A DNA stretch of 64,000 nt, taken from assembly GCA_964036155.1 (NCBI GenBank), contig OZ038422.1, positions 76,283,201 through 76,347,200 of the forward strand. The letters are read 5' to 3'. This stretch comes from Diploscapter coronatus (lineage: Eukaryota; Nematoda; Chromadorea; Rhabditida; Rhabditidae). The notes beneath the pieces were generated by a model. That model saw only the letters and a program-made list of their open reading frames with translations, ran no database searches and was not told where the DNA came from. Numbering within the stretch: the first letter of the stretch is position 1; every line of letters begins with the position of its first letter. The position numbers and the translations under genes are program-made. This document shows, piece after piece, positions 36,093 to 47,700 of this stretch.

Positions 36093-37277
36093 ATGGCAAA
36101 TCCGGTGGATAAACCGAATTTGGAGCGAGACATCGCTCGGGTTTTGGAGTTGATTGACCATGTGCAGGTATATTTGCTAATTTTTCTAAAATATTCAGCT
36201 CTAATCTAAAATCGACTTGGGTTGAAATTATTGGATCAATTTAAATAAATAGTTTAAAGAATAACCGATTACAGAAAACCGGCGAAGTCAACTCTCCGAA
36301 GTTGACGACACTCCAGAACATTCTGCAGTCGGAGTTTTTCGGTGCGGTTAGAGAAGTCTACGAAACTGTCTACGATACGATCGATGTGGATGGACCTCCG
36401 GAGGTCATTTTCAACTACAATTATAGATTCGCGAAGTTGGTTTAACTTCGATCTAACTTCTCGATGTATTTCAACTTAATGATCTATTTTTAACTCCACT
36501 CAACCCTTGAATGATGTTGTTTGCCTATATTTCAATTTGAAGGGAGTTTAGAAAATGATAATAATTTAACTTGATTTATTTACAGCTTCAAGCGAGTGCG
36601 GCCGCCAAGGCTACTGTAGCTGCTTTTGCGGCTGCCGAGGGCCACGCCCATCCCCGTGTAGTCGAATTGCCGAAAACCGACCAAGGTCTGGGCTTCAACG
36701 TGATGGGAGGAAAGGAGCAGAACTCCCCAATCTACATTTCGAGAATTATCCCCGGGGGAGTGGCCGATAGACACGGCGGACTGAAGAGAGGCGACCAACT
36801 GATTGCGGTCAATGGGGTGGTGGGTTTTTTCCAATTACAGTAATCATTTTGAAAACTACAGTAATCTTATGTTTTCGCCAGATATCACTTTTCTAAAAGC
36901 AACTATTTTAAATTTAGTCATTTGAATTTTTTTCCTCGTAAGATATAACCCTTTCTTTGGAAATCTAATATTGAAAAGCTATAGTAATTTTATCCTTTTG
37001 AAGAAAAGCAGTAATTTTATTTTGGATAAAAAAGCTACGATAACCCTATTCTAATTATAGAACGTGGAATGTGAGTGTCACGAAAAGGCGGTCGATCTTT
37101 TGAAATCTGCTCAGGGCACTGTAAGATTAGTGGTTAGGTACACTCCTAAACTTCTTGACGAAATGGAGAGGTAATTTTTAAAATTATATTCTTACTTTTA
37201 TTTTTTGCTTTAGAAGATTCGAAAAACAACGCCGTCGTGCGACCCAGCAAAGCCCAGCCCCTATTAATAGGAGATAA
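36093..37277 (+). CDS. lin-7: LIN-7 (MALS/Veli) L27-PDZ scaffold
   Basis: Exons 36093-36167, 36275-36403, 36586-36819, 37061-37170 and 37214-37277 give 203 residues, the usual LIN-7 length. The N-terminal L27 domain (residues about 8-65, [12 protein letters not shown] and [21 protein letters not shown]) binds LIN-2/CASK. The PDZ domain (about 92-175) has the carboxylate loop GLGF at 102-105, then [16 protein letters not shown] and [12 protein letters not shown]. The sequence between is nearly identical to mammals. LIN-7, LIN-2 and LIN-10 together place the LET-23 EGF receptor basolaterally in vulval cells. The tail lacks the Gln-rich run of vertebrate forms. An adjoining ISCA2-type gene fits what I recall of the C. 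elegans locus. Confidence 0.97.
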
Positions 37278-37674
37278 GGGAAAATAGGAATTTCTTATAT
37301 CCGATATATCAAAATATCATTTCAAGCCTTGTAAATAGGTATCACATTAATTTTCATTGAAACACTGAGCTTTCGAAATATCAGAATCATAATTTTATGC
37401 TTATTTGGTGCAATTTCACGTTCACTGCCTCGCTTTTTTATCATTTTATTCAAATTATCAAAATCTTGACTTTAATCCTTGCCGTGCAATGCTTTAATTT
37501 AACAAAAAAAAACTCAGCACACCTCAGAACATCTACTTATTTTTCCTGTTTTACTTAAATTTCGAATAAATGTTTCATACTTTTATTTTTACTTCATTTC
37601 TATCATTACGTTATTTAACGTACCATGTATTTTCATGATTTGTTTAAATAGAAAAGAGATCATTCATTTTTCAG
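37278..37674 (+). promoter_or_regulatory. LIN-7 3' region and trans-splice acceptor of ISCA2
   Basis: The 397-base spacer has an AATAAA near 37565 and a TTTTTCAG that ends at 37674, directly against the ISCA2 ATG. The distance from poly-A signal to acceptor is about 105 bases, again operon-like, although the total gap is long. Confidence 0.45.
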
Positions 37675-38537
37675 ATGTTAGCCCGATCTCTGATGTACTC
37701 TCTCCAGCGTCCATCCTGTAGCACAGCGGTTCGTCTCTCGAAAAGCGCGCCGCGATTTTGCAGTTCGACCGTCGAAAGTTCCGCCCACAACAATCATACA
37801 GTCCGGTCTCTCAAGGAAGTCTATGTCACGGACAAGGCGCAGGAGCGACTTCAGGTAAAATTTAAAAAAAAAAAATCCACCATCTGATAATTTTCCAAGT
37901 AAAATGATAAAATGATCCTGCTTTTCATAAAAAATCATCTTTTTCTTACTCCATAGCTAGATACGTTAAAATAATCTACAAAAGACGACTAGTTTTTTGA
38001 AAAGTAAAGTAAAAGATTACATTTTTTATTTATTTTTCAGGAAATTCTGGACAAATCGATTCATGAGCGACTTCGAGTCGAGGTGGACGGAGGCGGCTGC
38101 TCGGGGTTCGAGTACAAGATCAAACTCGATACCCAACTCAACGAAGACGATTTGCTATGGACGAATAAACAAGGCGTCGAAATCGTGGTTGATAAGGTCA
38201 TTTTTAATATTTATTTCTACCCCTCTTAAAAATCGCTTTTTTTGCTTCTTTATCAAGACACTATTTTCTGAAAAGTTAACACTTGAAAAAATTTAGGAGT
38301 ATGAACTATGATTTTTTGTTCAAAGAGTCGATTTTTCATTTCATTTTTCAGATGTCCCTCGAATACATGAAAGGCGCCACGATAGACTATGTCGAAGATT
38401 TGATGAAGGTTCATTTTTTTGTAATTTTTCAACATTTTAAAACTAAATTTCTTCAGGCCTCATTTCGCGTGGTGAAAAATCCGATCGCTGAAAAGGGTTG
38501 TTCTTGCGGGTCGAGTTTCGCAGTTAGGATGGATTAG
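37675..38537 (+). CDS. ISCA2: Iron-sulfur cluster assembly protein ISCA2
   Basis: Exons 37675-37854, 38041-38196, 38352-38408 and 38457-38537 give 157 residues. The N-terminal 40 or so residues are Arg/Ser-rich with almost no acid, a mitochondrial presequence. The A-type core has three conserved Cys, GGGCSGF (C80) and CSCGSSF (C146, C148), and the [13 protein letters not shown] loop. ISCA2 works with ISCA1 and IBA57 to make [4Fe-4S] clusters for mitochondrial enzymes such as aconitase and lipoyl synthase. It could be ISCA1 instead, but the GCSCGSSF ending and [11 protein letters not shown] start fit ISCA2 better. Confidence 0.93.
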
Positions 38538-39023
38538 GAAAAGGGACATCTAAAATCCGACTAGACCCTTAAGATCCCTAGACATCACTTAGAAATTGCA
38601 TGATACAGTATCCCCTAGACATTTTTAAGACTTCTAATATTGTAAATTGATTTTACTACTTGTCCATAACTCTGATTCACAAACTTGCCTAGTCTCATTT
38701 TAGCTAGTATTTCTAGGCCATACATATTTTGCTTGAAGCAAATGAATAAATACGAAAAAACAACTCGAGTTTTTTTTAGTTTTTTACGGAAAATGCCTAT
38801 TTTTGGCTTTGATATCTCGAAAATTAGACGCGTTTTTTTTTTTAGAAATATCATCTTTCTGAAATAGAACGTAAAATGTAAAAGAAAACATCTTTCTTTA
38901 CATGCTATTTCTCAAAGTCGCGATATTTCTAAATTTACTTTATGATCTCTTGTATATTCTATTTTTTGAAAAGGCAAAATACAAGGGGGCGTCTTTCAAA
39001 ATTCTTAAGTTCAAAATTTTCAG
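38538..39023 (+). promoter_or_regulatory. ISCA2 3' region and trans-splice acceptor of TTC19
   Basis: An AATAAA lies at 38745-38750 and an ATTTTCAG ends at 39023, 14 bases before the TTC19 ATG. The gap of about 270 bases between them is longer than typical for an operon, so TTC19 may have its own promoter here. Confidence 0.4.
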
Positions 39024-39037
39024 GTAATGCACGAATA

Positions 39038-41418
39038 ATGTTGAAGTCGGTTCGGCTGCTGCGCGCCCTTCGCGGTGCCTGTTCATCGTCTTCCACATTC
39101 TCGGAGCAAAAAATCCAATTTGGGCGACAAAATGAACAGCAGAAGAATCAATGGCAGGACCAACGAAATTCTGGACATCGGCAAAAATCGTGAGAATTTA
39201 TTTCTCTATTTTTCAGCACCTAAAAGTTTTCTATCCATATCTAAAGAAAAACTCGAATAATTTCTATTTTTGATGGTGCAGAAAAAAGAGGTTATCAGTT
39301 GTTAAAGCACGTAGAGGAAACGCTCTAACTCTCTTCATTTGGCGCACTATTTCATCGAAGAAATGAAAGAAAGTTGCCCGAGTCTGCTTTTCCCCTATGC
39401 TCGAATGACCTCTTTTTGCGCTTTGATAATATTATTTTATTTTTGACCCTCAGTTTGTCATATATATAGGGAATAATTGAAATATTTGTAATGCGTTTCT
39501 AAAAATGTTAATTTGAGGCACCAAAACTGGCGCAGATTTGGCTCGACCGGCGCTCCACTTTTGGCGTTTGGTTATTGGGCCGCGTTCAAGGACTTCGTCG
39601 GCATATCGCCTATCAAATTGGACTCGGATCCTCTAGCGGCTAAAATCAAACAGGTCATTTTCTTAAAATTTCTTCCTAATTGTTGATTATTCAATATTTT
39701 TTATACTTTCAAAATTTGACTCTTTATCTTATTTCAATGTTGTTCTTACTTTTCTCTGACCTGATATTATATATGGAGAAGGTTATATTTTTTAAATAAA
39801 AAAAAATAATTGAATGACCAATTTTTATTTTATTTTTACATTTTCAGTCCTGGCTCTATCGGCAATACGGTCGTTTCGAGGAAGCTCTCGAAGTTCTGCA
39901 TCTCGCTTTAGAAGAGTCCAAACAGCGAGAGGACACAATACCTTATACTCGGTTAGATTTTTAAAAAATTTCTTTTCTTTTTCCGAATTTCTTTTCCTAA
40001 AGACTTGAAATCCCGATCTAATATACCCATTTTCAGGATCCTTTCTGAGCTCGCAAACACATACCATCAAAAAGCGGCGACTTATCGAGAGCCCCAGGAC
40101 TACGAAAAAGCAGAGGAGTACTTCAGGGAGGTTCTTTCTAGGTAGGGGGTTGAAATTTAAAAGGATCTATGAAATCTCAAAATAGATAAATTCGATATAT
40201 AGGATCTCAAGAGATGAGATGTGAAGTTATATGAAATCCGTAGAGATAGAAATTTTAAGAATGGCCAATAAACACGGTCTGCGAGACGTGGACAAGGAGA
40301 TCATTACTTGCTCTCTGAAATTGGCCGATGTTTTGGCGAGGAAAGGGGAGCTAGAAAATGCGGAGATGGGATTCCGGCACTGCGTGCGGCAGCAGATTAA
40401 GGTTTCTTCTTTTTTTTTTTATAAACATTTCTTGTTTTTAATATGTTGGTATTTTTATTCTATTCTCAAGCTTTTCGGGAAGTTCTTTTTTCCTTTAGCC
40501 CTAATTTCTCGTCTTCAGACTATATGAACAGCCCTGAAGAAAAATATCGATGTTTTTCAATTCAGGTAGTCGAAGCCCACCTCAAACAGTACTCGGTCGC
40601 TCACGGCGCGGGCGCTGAACCTGAAAATCTGGTCGAGTTTTTCGGGGACCAATACTCCGATCCGCTGGCCTTGTTTGGCTATTGTCTACAGTGCTACGCC
40701 TTTTTTTTGGTCAAATTTTATTTTCATTTTCTAATTAAATTTTTACTTTGAATTTATTTTCAGATCGAATATAGCGACGACAAGCGAGTGGTAGAGGCCT
40801 GTGAATATATGGATGAGGTTTTGAAGGTAGAGATGTTTGAAATCCGGATATACAGAGCTCCTTTCTTTTCAGATATGCAACCAACTGCACGGGCCCAACA
40901 CCTACCAGGCCGTCACGCTCTGCAACAACTTCGGCACTTCGCTGATGAAGAGAAACGAGTTTGGAGAAAAATGATATTTTCTGAAACAATCGAATTTTCA
41001 GTTTCGAAAGGGCCCGAAAATATTTGGAGATCGGTGCGGAGAGGATACTGTATGTGGACGCTTGTGCGGGAATGATACCGGGGTACTACTGCAACTACGC
41101 GGAAGCTCTGTTCCATACTGGGGAAAAGGTGAAAATTGTTCTTATTTTTCGAAAGATATAAAAATGACTCCATATGAAGCAGATTGGATTTTTTATTTAC
41201 CAAAAATTCTGTTGAAAGAGACATTATTTTAAATCTTAAAAATTCGCAATTCCACCCCCAAATTTCAGGAGGAAGCACTGAAATGGGCGCGGAAAAGTCT
41301 GAAACTGAGTAGGGACGCCGGGCCGGAAATGCAGAATTACGTGAAGGAATTCGTCAGAGATCTGGAAAAGGACGTCGGAAAGGGCAAGAAATCAGGATCA
41401 GGTTGGTGGCTGTGGTGA
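39038..41418 (+). CDS. TTC19: TTC19-like mitochondrial tetratricopeptide-repeat protein
   Basis: Exons 39038-39189, 39518-39653, 39848-39951, 40037-40141, 40260-40401, 40566-40709, 40764-40826, 40873-40958, 41002-41128 and 41269-41418 give 402 residues. The N-terminus (MLKSVRLLRALRG) is a mitochondrial presequence. A hydrophobic segment, APLLAFGYWAAF, precedes the repeats. TPR-like helices follow: YGRFEEALEVLHLALEES, LANTYHQKAATYREPQDY, LKLADVLARKGELENAEMGF, LCNNFGTSLMKRNEFERA and NYAEALFHTGEKEEALKWA. Order and spacing match TTC19, which clears Rieske-protein fragments from complex III in the inner membrane. Two acceptors are non-TTCAG (TTTGAG, TTTAAG). The protein ends in Gly-Trp-Trp-Leu-Trp. 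Confidence 0.88.
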
Positions 41419-42285
41419 GAAAGATAGGTAACTTGTCAAATTTGGGTAATTTTTCAGGCCTATTCTAGAAATTTCCTGATATCACCCCTTTTCTAAACAA
41501 TTTGAGGAGTTTTAGAGGTGATTTCAGAAAATTTTTAAATAGGCTGAATTTATGAAATGAAAAGTTACAGCAACTATTATTTTATTATAATTTTTAGTAG
41601 ATAGTTCTAGGCTTTAAAGTGTATACAAAACGATTTAGATTTTGTTTGTTGAAATTAAATGTTTTTTGCGAGAAAAGTTAATTGTTTTATTCGGAATCGT
41701 TCAATAAAATAAAAATTCGAAAAATGAGCAAATTAGCCACAAAAGCGAACATTTGCGAGGAATACAAGGCATTAACTTTTTAATGAAAAGTTACAAAGTT
41801 CGAAAAATTTTAACAAAGATTAAAAATTATGCACCGGTGGGGTGAATTATACAAAAAAAATATGTTTAAAAAAAGCACATCATTATGCAAATAATAACTG
41901 GCAGAATTAAAAAAAAAACTTGAGTTTCAAGCAAAATTCACAACTCTGGAAATAGGTATACTGGACAAATTATAATGAGGAGTATAAAGGCAAGATCTGG
42001 GTCTAAAAACGATTAAAAAATCTCTAGAAATGGGCGTATTTCACCGGAACTTGGTGATATAAATGTTACTGGCTATGAAACTTTGACTATGCCATCTAAA
42101 ATATTCAATCAGTTTGTGACTAAATTTGGTAGAATCTGGGCGAAAGTTGAGGAAAACCGGAGATTTGTTTTAGAAAAGATAGAATTTTTGGGACTTAGAA
42201 ATTTGAAAATTTGTGACTAGAAACGGAATGAGAGCAGGATGCACAGCTTTTAGGAGGATTTGAAAAACGAAGTTTCAGGAAATTC
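41419..42285. other. Convergent intergenic spacer
   Basis: About 870 bases between the stops of TTC19 (+) and CYRI (-). AATAAAATAAA at about 41704 is the likely + poly-A signal. No gene seen. Confidence 0.45.
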
Positions 42286-43728
42286 TTAATGTTTGTCATC
42301 GAGTATGTTTCGGACCCATTTTGGCGTGGTGGGATCGAGATAGTGTTTAGTCGTGTATTTTAAGCCGGCCAGCAAAGCCTCGGTCTGAATTATTCATTTT
42401 CAGACAAATAATCAAACGATTTAAACTTCTAGAAAATAGGCTAAACTCCAGAAACTTTAAAACTCTAGTTAATTAGAATAAGATGGTGAAAATTACCGTG
42501 GGACTTTCCGTGTGCAATTTCACCAGCCTGACCACGTCTCTCAGATCTACCGGAGTTTTTGAGCAGAAAGCTCCTTCTGCAGCGATATGATCGTAAAGAA
42601 TCACAAGTCCGACCAAAACTCGGGTCGAGAAAATTCGAGTAGCGGGGGAGAGCCGTACCAACGACATTTCCGAGGTCAGCATGAAGCGGCAGACACTGAG
42701 AATACGAATATTTTAATTTGTAAGGATTACGATGTTTTCATAAAGACAAAACTTTACTTGATCAGCGTAACCAGACTATCCGTGGTGTTCTGAATAGGCA
42801 TTGAAGAGTGCTTTTCAACGAATAGCTCTATGCCATGTCTTAGGGCGTTCAACATTGGGTTCATCTAAAAAAAAAAAAGCTTAAACTAAAATAAATGGGA
42901 AGTTAGGAAAATACCTCTCCCAGAAACATTTGGAATTCAGCGATATTAATGCCTTCCGGAACGCATGTTTCATCATCTTTAACTCGATTCGTAACGATGT
43001 TTCGCCATCTTCGGTAAACCGAGAAATCATTCGTTATTTGGGCTCGGGCCATCTAATTTCAATATTTTTTTTCGAAAATTAAACAAATTTTCTTACTCTA
43101 ATAGAATCAAACTCGAAAACGAATCCGATGAGTCTGGCAAACTGTCTCGCTATTGCTTGTCGGCTTTGTAATTGCTCCTCCAAAGGTAACGGCCCAGAAG
43201 TTAGTTCCCATAGCAGGTCGGGGACTAGCTAAATTTTTGAAGGTATTGCAAGTTCCCAAGAACCTGTAGACAGGTATCACAGTCATTGAAAGGATGACGA
43301 TTTTTGTATTAAACTCCGAGTTTTCCTACCTGCTCAATTCTTCGTTTCTGCTCGTAGTATTCTATCGTCCTTTTGATGAATGGTAGCAATTTCGGCAGTG
43401 CCTCCTGGACTTTCTCCGCATCACTGTCGTCCCTGACCGAATTTCTGATCGAATATCCACCCATTTCGTAGTCCGTCACGTCTTTGATCAAGTCTTCGCC
43501 CCGTTGCAGCACAGCCTCAGCGATATAGTAAAGTTGTTGTTCTTCCGTCGAGGGCACCGCATTTTCGAAGTCCAGGAATATCTGAAATTGCGCGCAAATT
43601 AGATGTCGGATATTGATTTTTTGTCGATTTACCTCGACTAGCTCGTAGTTTTTGTCGCCGTCGACGCGCAGAATCGACCGAAGCATTTCCAGACAGGATA
43701 CATCGCTGCTCCTCGCATTGCTGGGCAT
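42286..43728 (-). CDS. CYRI: CYRI/FAM49-type Rac1 interactor
   Basis: Exons 43633-43728, 43330-43581, 43097-43228, 42915-43052, 42758-42864, 42497-42695 and 42286-42384 give up to 340 residues. CYRI proteins bind active Rac1 and compete with the WAVE complex through a CYFIP-like fold. Diagnostic stretches are FLDFENAVPSTEE, RRTIEYYEQKRRIEQ, FEFDSIRMARAQITNDFSVYRR, MPIQNTTDSLVTLI, VLVGLVILYDHI and LKYTTKHYLDPTTPKWVRNM. The Rac-binding RR and the NDFSYYRR-like segment are kept. Vertebrate CYRIs start MGNLLKVL with a myristoylated Gly2. Here the matching ATG (43686) gives MLRSILRV, so Gly2 is missing, and an earlier in-frame ATG (43728) adds 14 residues. The start choice is open. Confidence 0.92.
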
Positions 43729-44782
43729 TTCCTCGGCTTCTTTTCCGGAACTCCTGAACCAGTCCTGATTTTTTCGGCTTTGTTTAGACGAATTTCGCTC
43801 GCACGTGCGCACATTTTTCGATCATTTCATGCCAGCTGCGCGGAATCGAAAAGAAAGGGGAAAGATGGCTATCAGAAGGGGAATTTTACGGCTAATTAAT
43901 GACGTCGAAATATCGGTTCTCCCCAAATCGAAGGGATAAAAATGGGATTAAGAAAATCCCCTGCCTTGTAAAATGGCAAAACGGGGTAAAAGCATGACCA
44001 TTTCACGATGACTAATCGAAGACATGTCACTCTGGCAACGAATGAAGGAGAGAAAAGGAAATCATGGGAGTCTGACTCATTGAAAATTCGATAGAAAACA
44101 ACAACAACGGTTGAACTTCACAAAAATAGAAAATAGACCACCCCACTTTTTATCAAACTTGTTGGATAAAATGTGCGACGGATAATCAGGTAGATTTGCT
44201 GTGTGAGAATGAGAGATGATTAAACGGGCCCAGCGAGAGAGTACTAAAATAAAGGAGGGCGGAAAAGAAAGAAAGCAACACACATTGTGTTTGTCTTCTT
44301 CTCTCCCCTCTCTCGCTTTTCTCTTATCTTTTTTCTTTCTGTCGTTTCGCTCAAGTTTCCTTCCGCTCTTTTCGCCGTCGAATTTCACTCGCTATTTCGT
44401 TCGTTATCGATTTTCAGCCTATGTTAACGGGAAGTGAGATAGAGTTGGAAAAGAAAAAGCGACCGACCTAACAAATTGGAAGACCGGCATTTCAAATTAG
44501 GACCTATTTTTCAAAAATTCTCCTGTTTTTCCTTGCAAACTTCACCAAAATTTTCTTGAAAAGTGGGGAATTGAACAAAAAATCATCCGTTTTTTCCCCA
44601 AACTTCACCAATTTTTCGAAAAAGGGTGGATTTTGAGAAAGTACGACTTCCGGTTTGTCCAAATTAGGTTGCCTTTTTCTTTTCACTTCACACGACCTTG
44701 GCAATGCAATTATGGCTTAAAAATTGCGTCGCGCTTGCAATGGAAATCCGAAAAAGTCGACTCTCGTTACAGACGTCCAAAA
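43729..44782. promoter_or_regulatory. Divergent promoter, CYRI and RUS1, with a purine/pyrimidine strand switch
   Basis: About 1.05 kb between divergent starts. From 44245 to 44275 the + strand is almost all purine, and from 44295 to 44370 almost all pyrimidine (CTTCTTCTCTCCCCTCTCTC). A CGTTACAG ends at 44772, 10 bases before the RUS1 ATG, and may be its trans-splice acceptor. ORFs here are low-complexity. Confidence 0.4.
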
Positions 44783-47700
44783 ATGACTCGATACGTGGAA
44801 AAGTATGCAGGGAAGGAGGTCCACTTGCTGGATACGGAAACGCTGAAAACGAAATCGACAAACGAAGAAAATGCCGGAAAATTCACCGACAAAACCCTGA
44901 CTCTGGCCAGGCAAATTTTTCTTCCACAAGGTAAACAAATAAAAATCCCTTTTTAATGTAAAATCTGCTCCGTTGCTAAATTTTCGAAGAAAATTTGTTA
45001 ATCTTTAGAAATGGAGCATGTTTTACATGGACAAGCTATTTGCCAGATTTATGGGGTAGGGACGCAGAGAGAATGAGAGGAAATTATGCAAATAGAAATG
45101 GCGAAAGAGCGCACTTGAGGCAATTAGAAAAGCCCCAATCTGTTCTCGGTGAATTATTCTTGAAAACAGGTGGCTCTAAAGAGGGGGAATTGAATTTTCA
45201 TTGATTTTTTTTTAGAAAATCTGACTAAATTTGAAAAATGAAGAAAAAAAAATTGGACAAATTTTGGAGTAGATTTGAAATAAAAATTGAAAAAAATGAA
45301 AGATAATATACCACATTTTAAAAATTTTCAGGCTACCCTCACACAGTATCTGACGACTATTTGGAGTATCAGATCTGGGATACGGCACAGGCCTTGGCAA
45401 GCTCTCTGACAGCCGCTTTGTCTGTGGAGGCAGTCTTGCGAGGGGCGGGAGTTGGAAATGAGGTCAAGATTAGTTTTTCTTTTTTTTTTTTTTAATAAAA
45501 AACCGCAAAGATATCCTCAAATTCTTATGAGATCATCCCGTTTTATCAGCAAAGGCCAAAGGAACGAGAAAAATTGCATATTAGTTTTAGAGAATAAATA
45601 ACCTCTTTGTCAGAAAATTAGGAATAATAAGGAAGAAAGTTACTACGTTTCTATAAAATCGCTCTTGGGATAAAAACGAAAATAATGACATGTGGAAGTC
45701 TAATGATCTAATGATTATTACACTCCACACCTTTTCTTCTTGCGATAAAAAGTTGGCCTTTCTCGCGAGAAAGTTGCCGGGAGAAAGAAGGCAAATCTAA
45801 TGCATGCATTAATACTTGATGAAAAGGGCTTGTGAAAAGAAGTCTGGACGGAAAAATCTTGGATTTCTTTAAGATATAAAAGGGGGTATCTGAAATCTTT
45901 TTAAAAGGAATAAAATGTTCAGAACTCTGAATAGGGGATATATAGAATTTAAAAAAGGATATATGAAGTCCCTAAATACCCTTAATATTTTCAGACAGCC
46001 ACCCCTCTAGCAGCTTCCCTGACTTGGCTTGTCAAGGACGGACTCGGCATGATTGGGCGGATCGCTTTTACTTATTGCAAAGGTGGGTAAAGCTAAAAGT
46101 AGAGGCAAAAGGAGAAGTGAAAGTACAAAGAATAAATAAAGAAAAGCATGAAAAATGTCGAAAAAAAGGTTTCTATTGATAAATAGTGCTAAAAAACTAT
46201 CGATTGTTGAAATCTAAGGAAAAATGCAAAAATTTTTGTCATATAGCCCTAAATGGAAAAAGGAGAATATGTTAGAGTCGGAGGCCTGGGAGAATTGCGA
46301 AATGGCATTAAATGATGGAAGAAATTGGAAGCAATGGTAAGAAATAGAAGGAATAGATGCCAGCCGAGAGGGGTGAAAGGATCAACCCCCATGGGATTAA
46401 GGAAATCCAAGACATGTGTTTTCGGGAGATATAAGAAAAGATAAGCCAAAACATTATTTATTTTAATTTAATAAAAAAATCTAAACAAGTTTAGTCAATC
46501 CTATCCTCAATAAGCTCTTCATAAAAATCCTGTTTTTCGATGTTCTGGACCTGTTTTGAAACCCCGACTTTTGAGGGATGAAGGATGATGGGGTACTTCT
46601 AAAAATATTACATTTTTAAAATTGAAAAGTAAATCTTTTTTACCTTATTGCTGGATTGAGCCTCATCTCTATCCGAATATTTGACTTCCTCGAATATCGG
46701 ATTTTGTATACCCACTCCCTCTTCGACTAAACTTCCTTCCAATTCAAAGCCAAAATCCTCGGTTTCTTGGTCTTTTTTGTATCTATACCTAAAATCAAGA
46801 CATATTGTATCGGTCAAATGAAGTGACAGTTTGTGTGTTAAAGAGCGCCTGTGAGAAATGCGCGTCACGACTATGCGCAAAGAGGGAGGCAAAGTGCTAA
46901 GAAAGGAGAATCATCTGGGGATAATGGAAAGAGTAGTACGCAATTTCCTCTATGCTTCTCATTATTTTTCAATACAAACTTTCACTTAATTTGATCGAAT
47001 AGCTATCTAAAAATTTTGAAAGAACAATACCTCGGAACTCTCACAGCAGGCCCAAGACTGCCTCTAACATGTCTATTTTGAAAATGTCGGTCCAAATTTT
47101 TCTTGGTAACCGTAGAATAATCACAGTTCTTGCATTTATAGGGCTGGAAATGATATTTTTACCAACGGTTAGAAAAATGATAAATCCAACTTTATCCCCG
47201 GTATGCGCTCGATGGTGGACTTTCAACGTAGACGACGTCCGAAACCTTTTATCACAATACATACAGGCATACGGTAGTTCGTTTGTATGGATGCGGTAGT
47301 GCGCGGCGAAATTATGGCGGTAAAGCTCCTAAAAATACGTGCTCTTTTTCGATTCGTTAAAATCTAACCAAGTGACAAATAGGACATGACATCTTCTTCC
47401 TAGTCGGCTCTTTCAAAAGATTCGAAATTTGGGACTTTCCTGAAAAGTTTAATCTTCTCGAAAATGCAGAGAAATCGAACTTTCTTCCTGAAAAGCTCGA
47501 GAAGTTTCTGGTCTGAAAAATGTAGGCTCAGCTTCACATTCCAATTTTGGGGGTCCTTCATCCAACTCTTCGTTTTCCTCTAAGTTTTGAGGCTTTTCTT
47601 CTGGGAGGTCGGCTTTGGCTTTCTTTAAAAATTTACTAAAACTGAAAAGAATAGAAAAGCGGAAAAATACCCCTATTATTCCAACTTTCCTGACGAGTCC

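Noticed and set aside
47449..47500. Extension of zinc-finger exon 3 to its in-frame stop as the end of the protein
   Set aside because: A GTTCGA donor before it joins in frame to an exon with a CPIC zinc-finger half, and three fingers follow, so the short form is less likely, though it could be an isoform.
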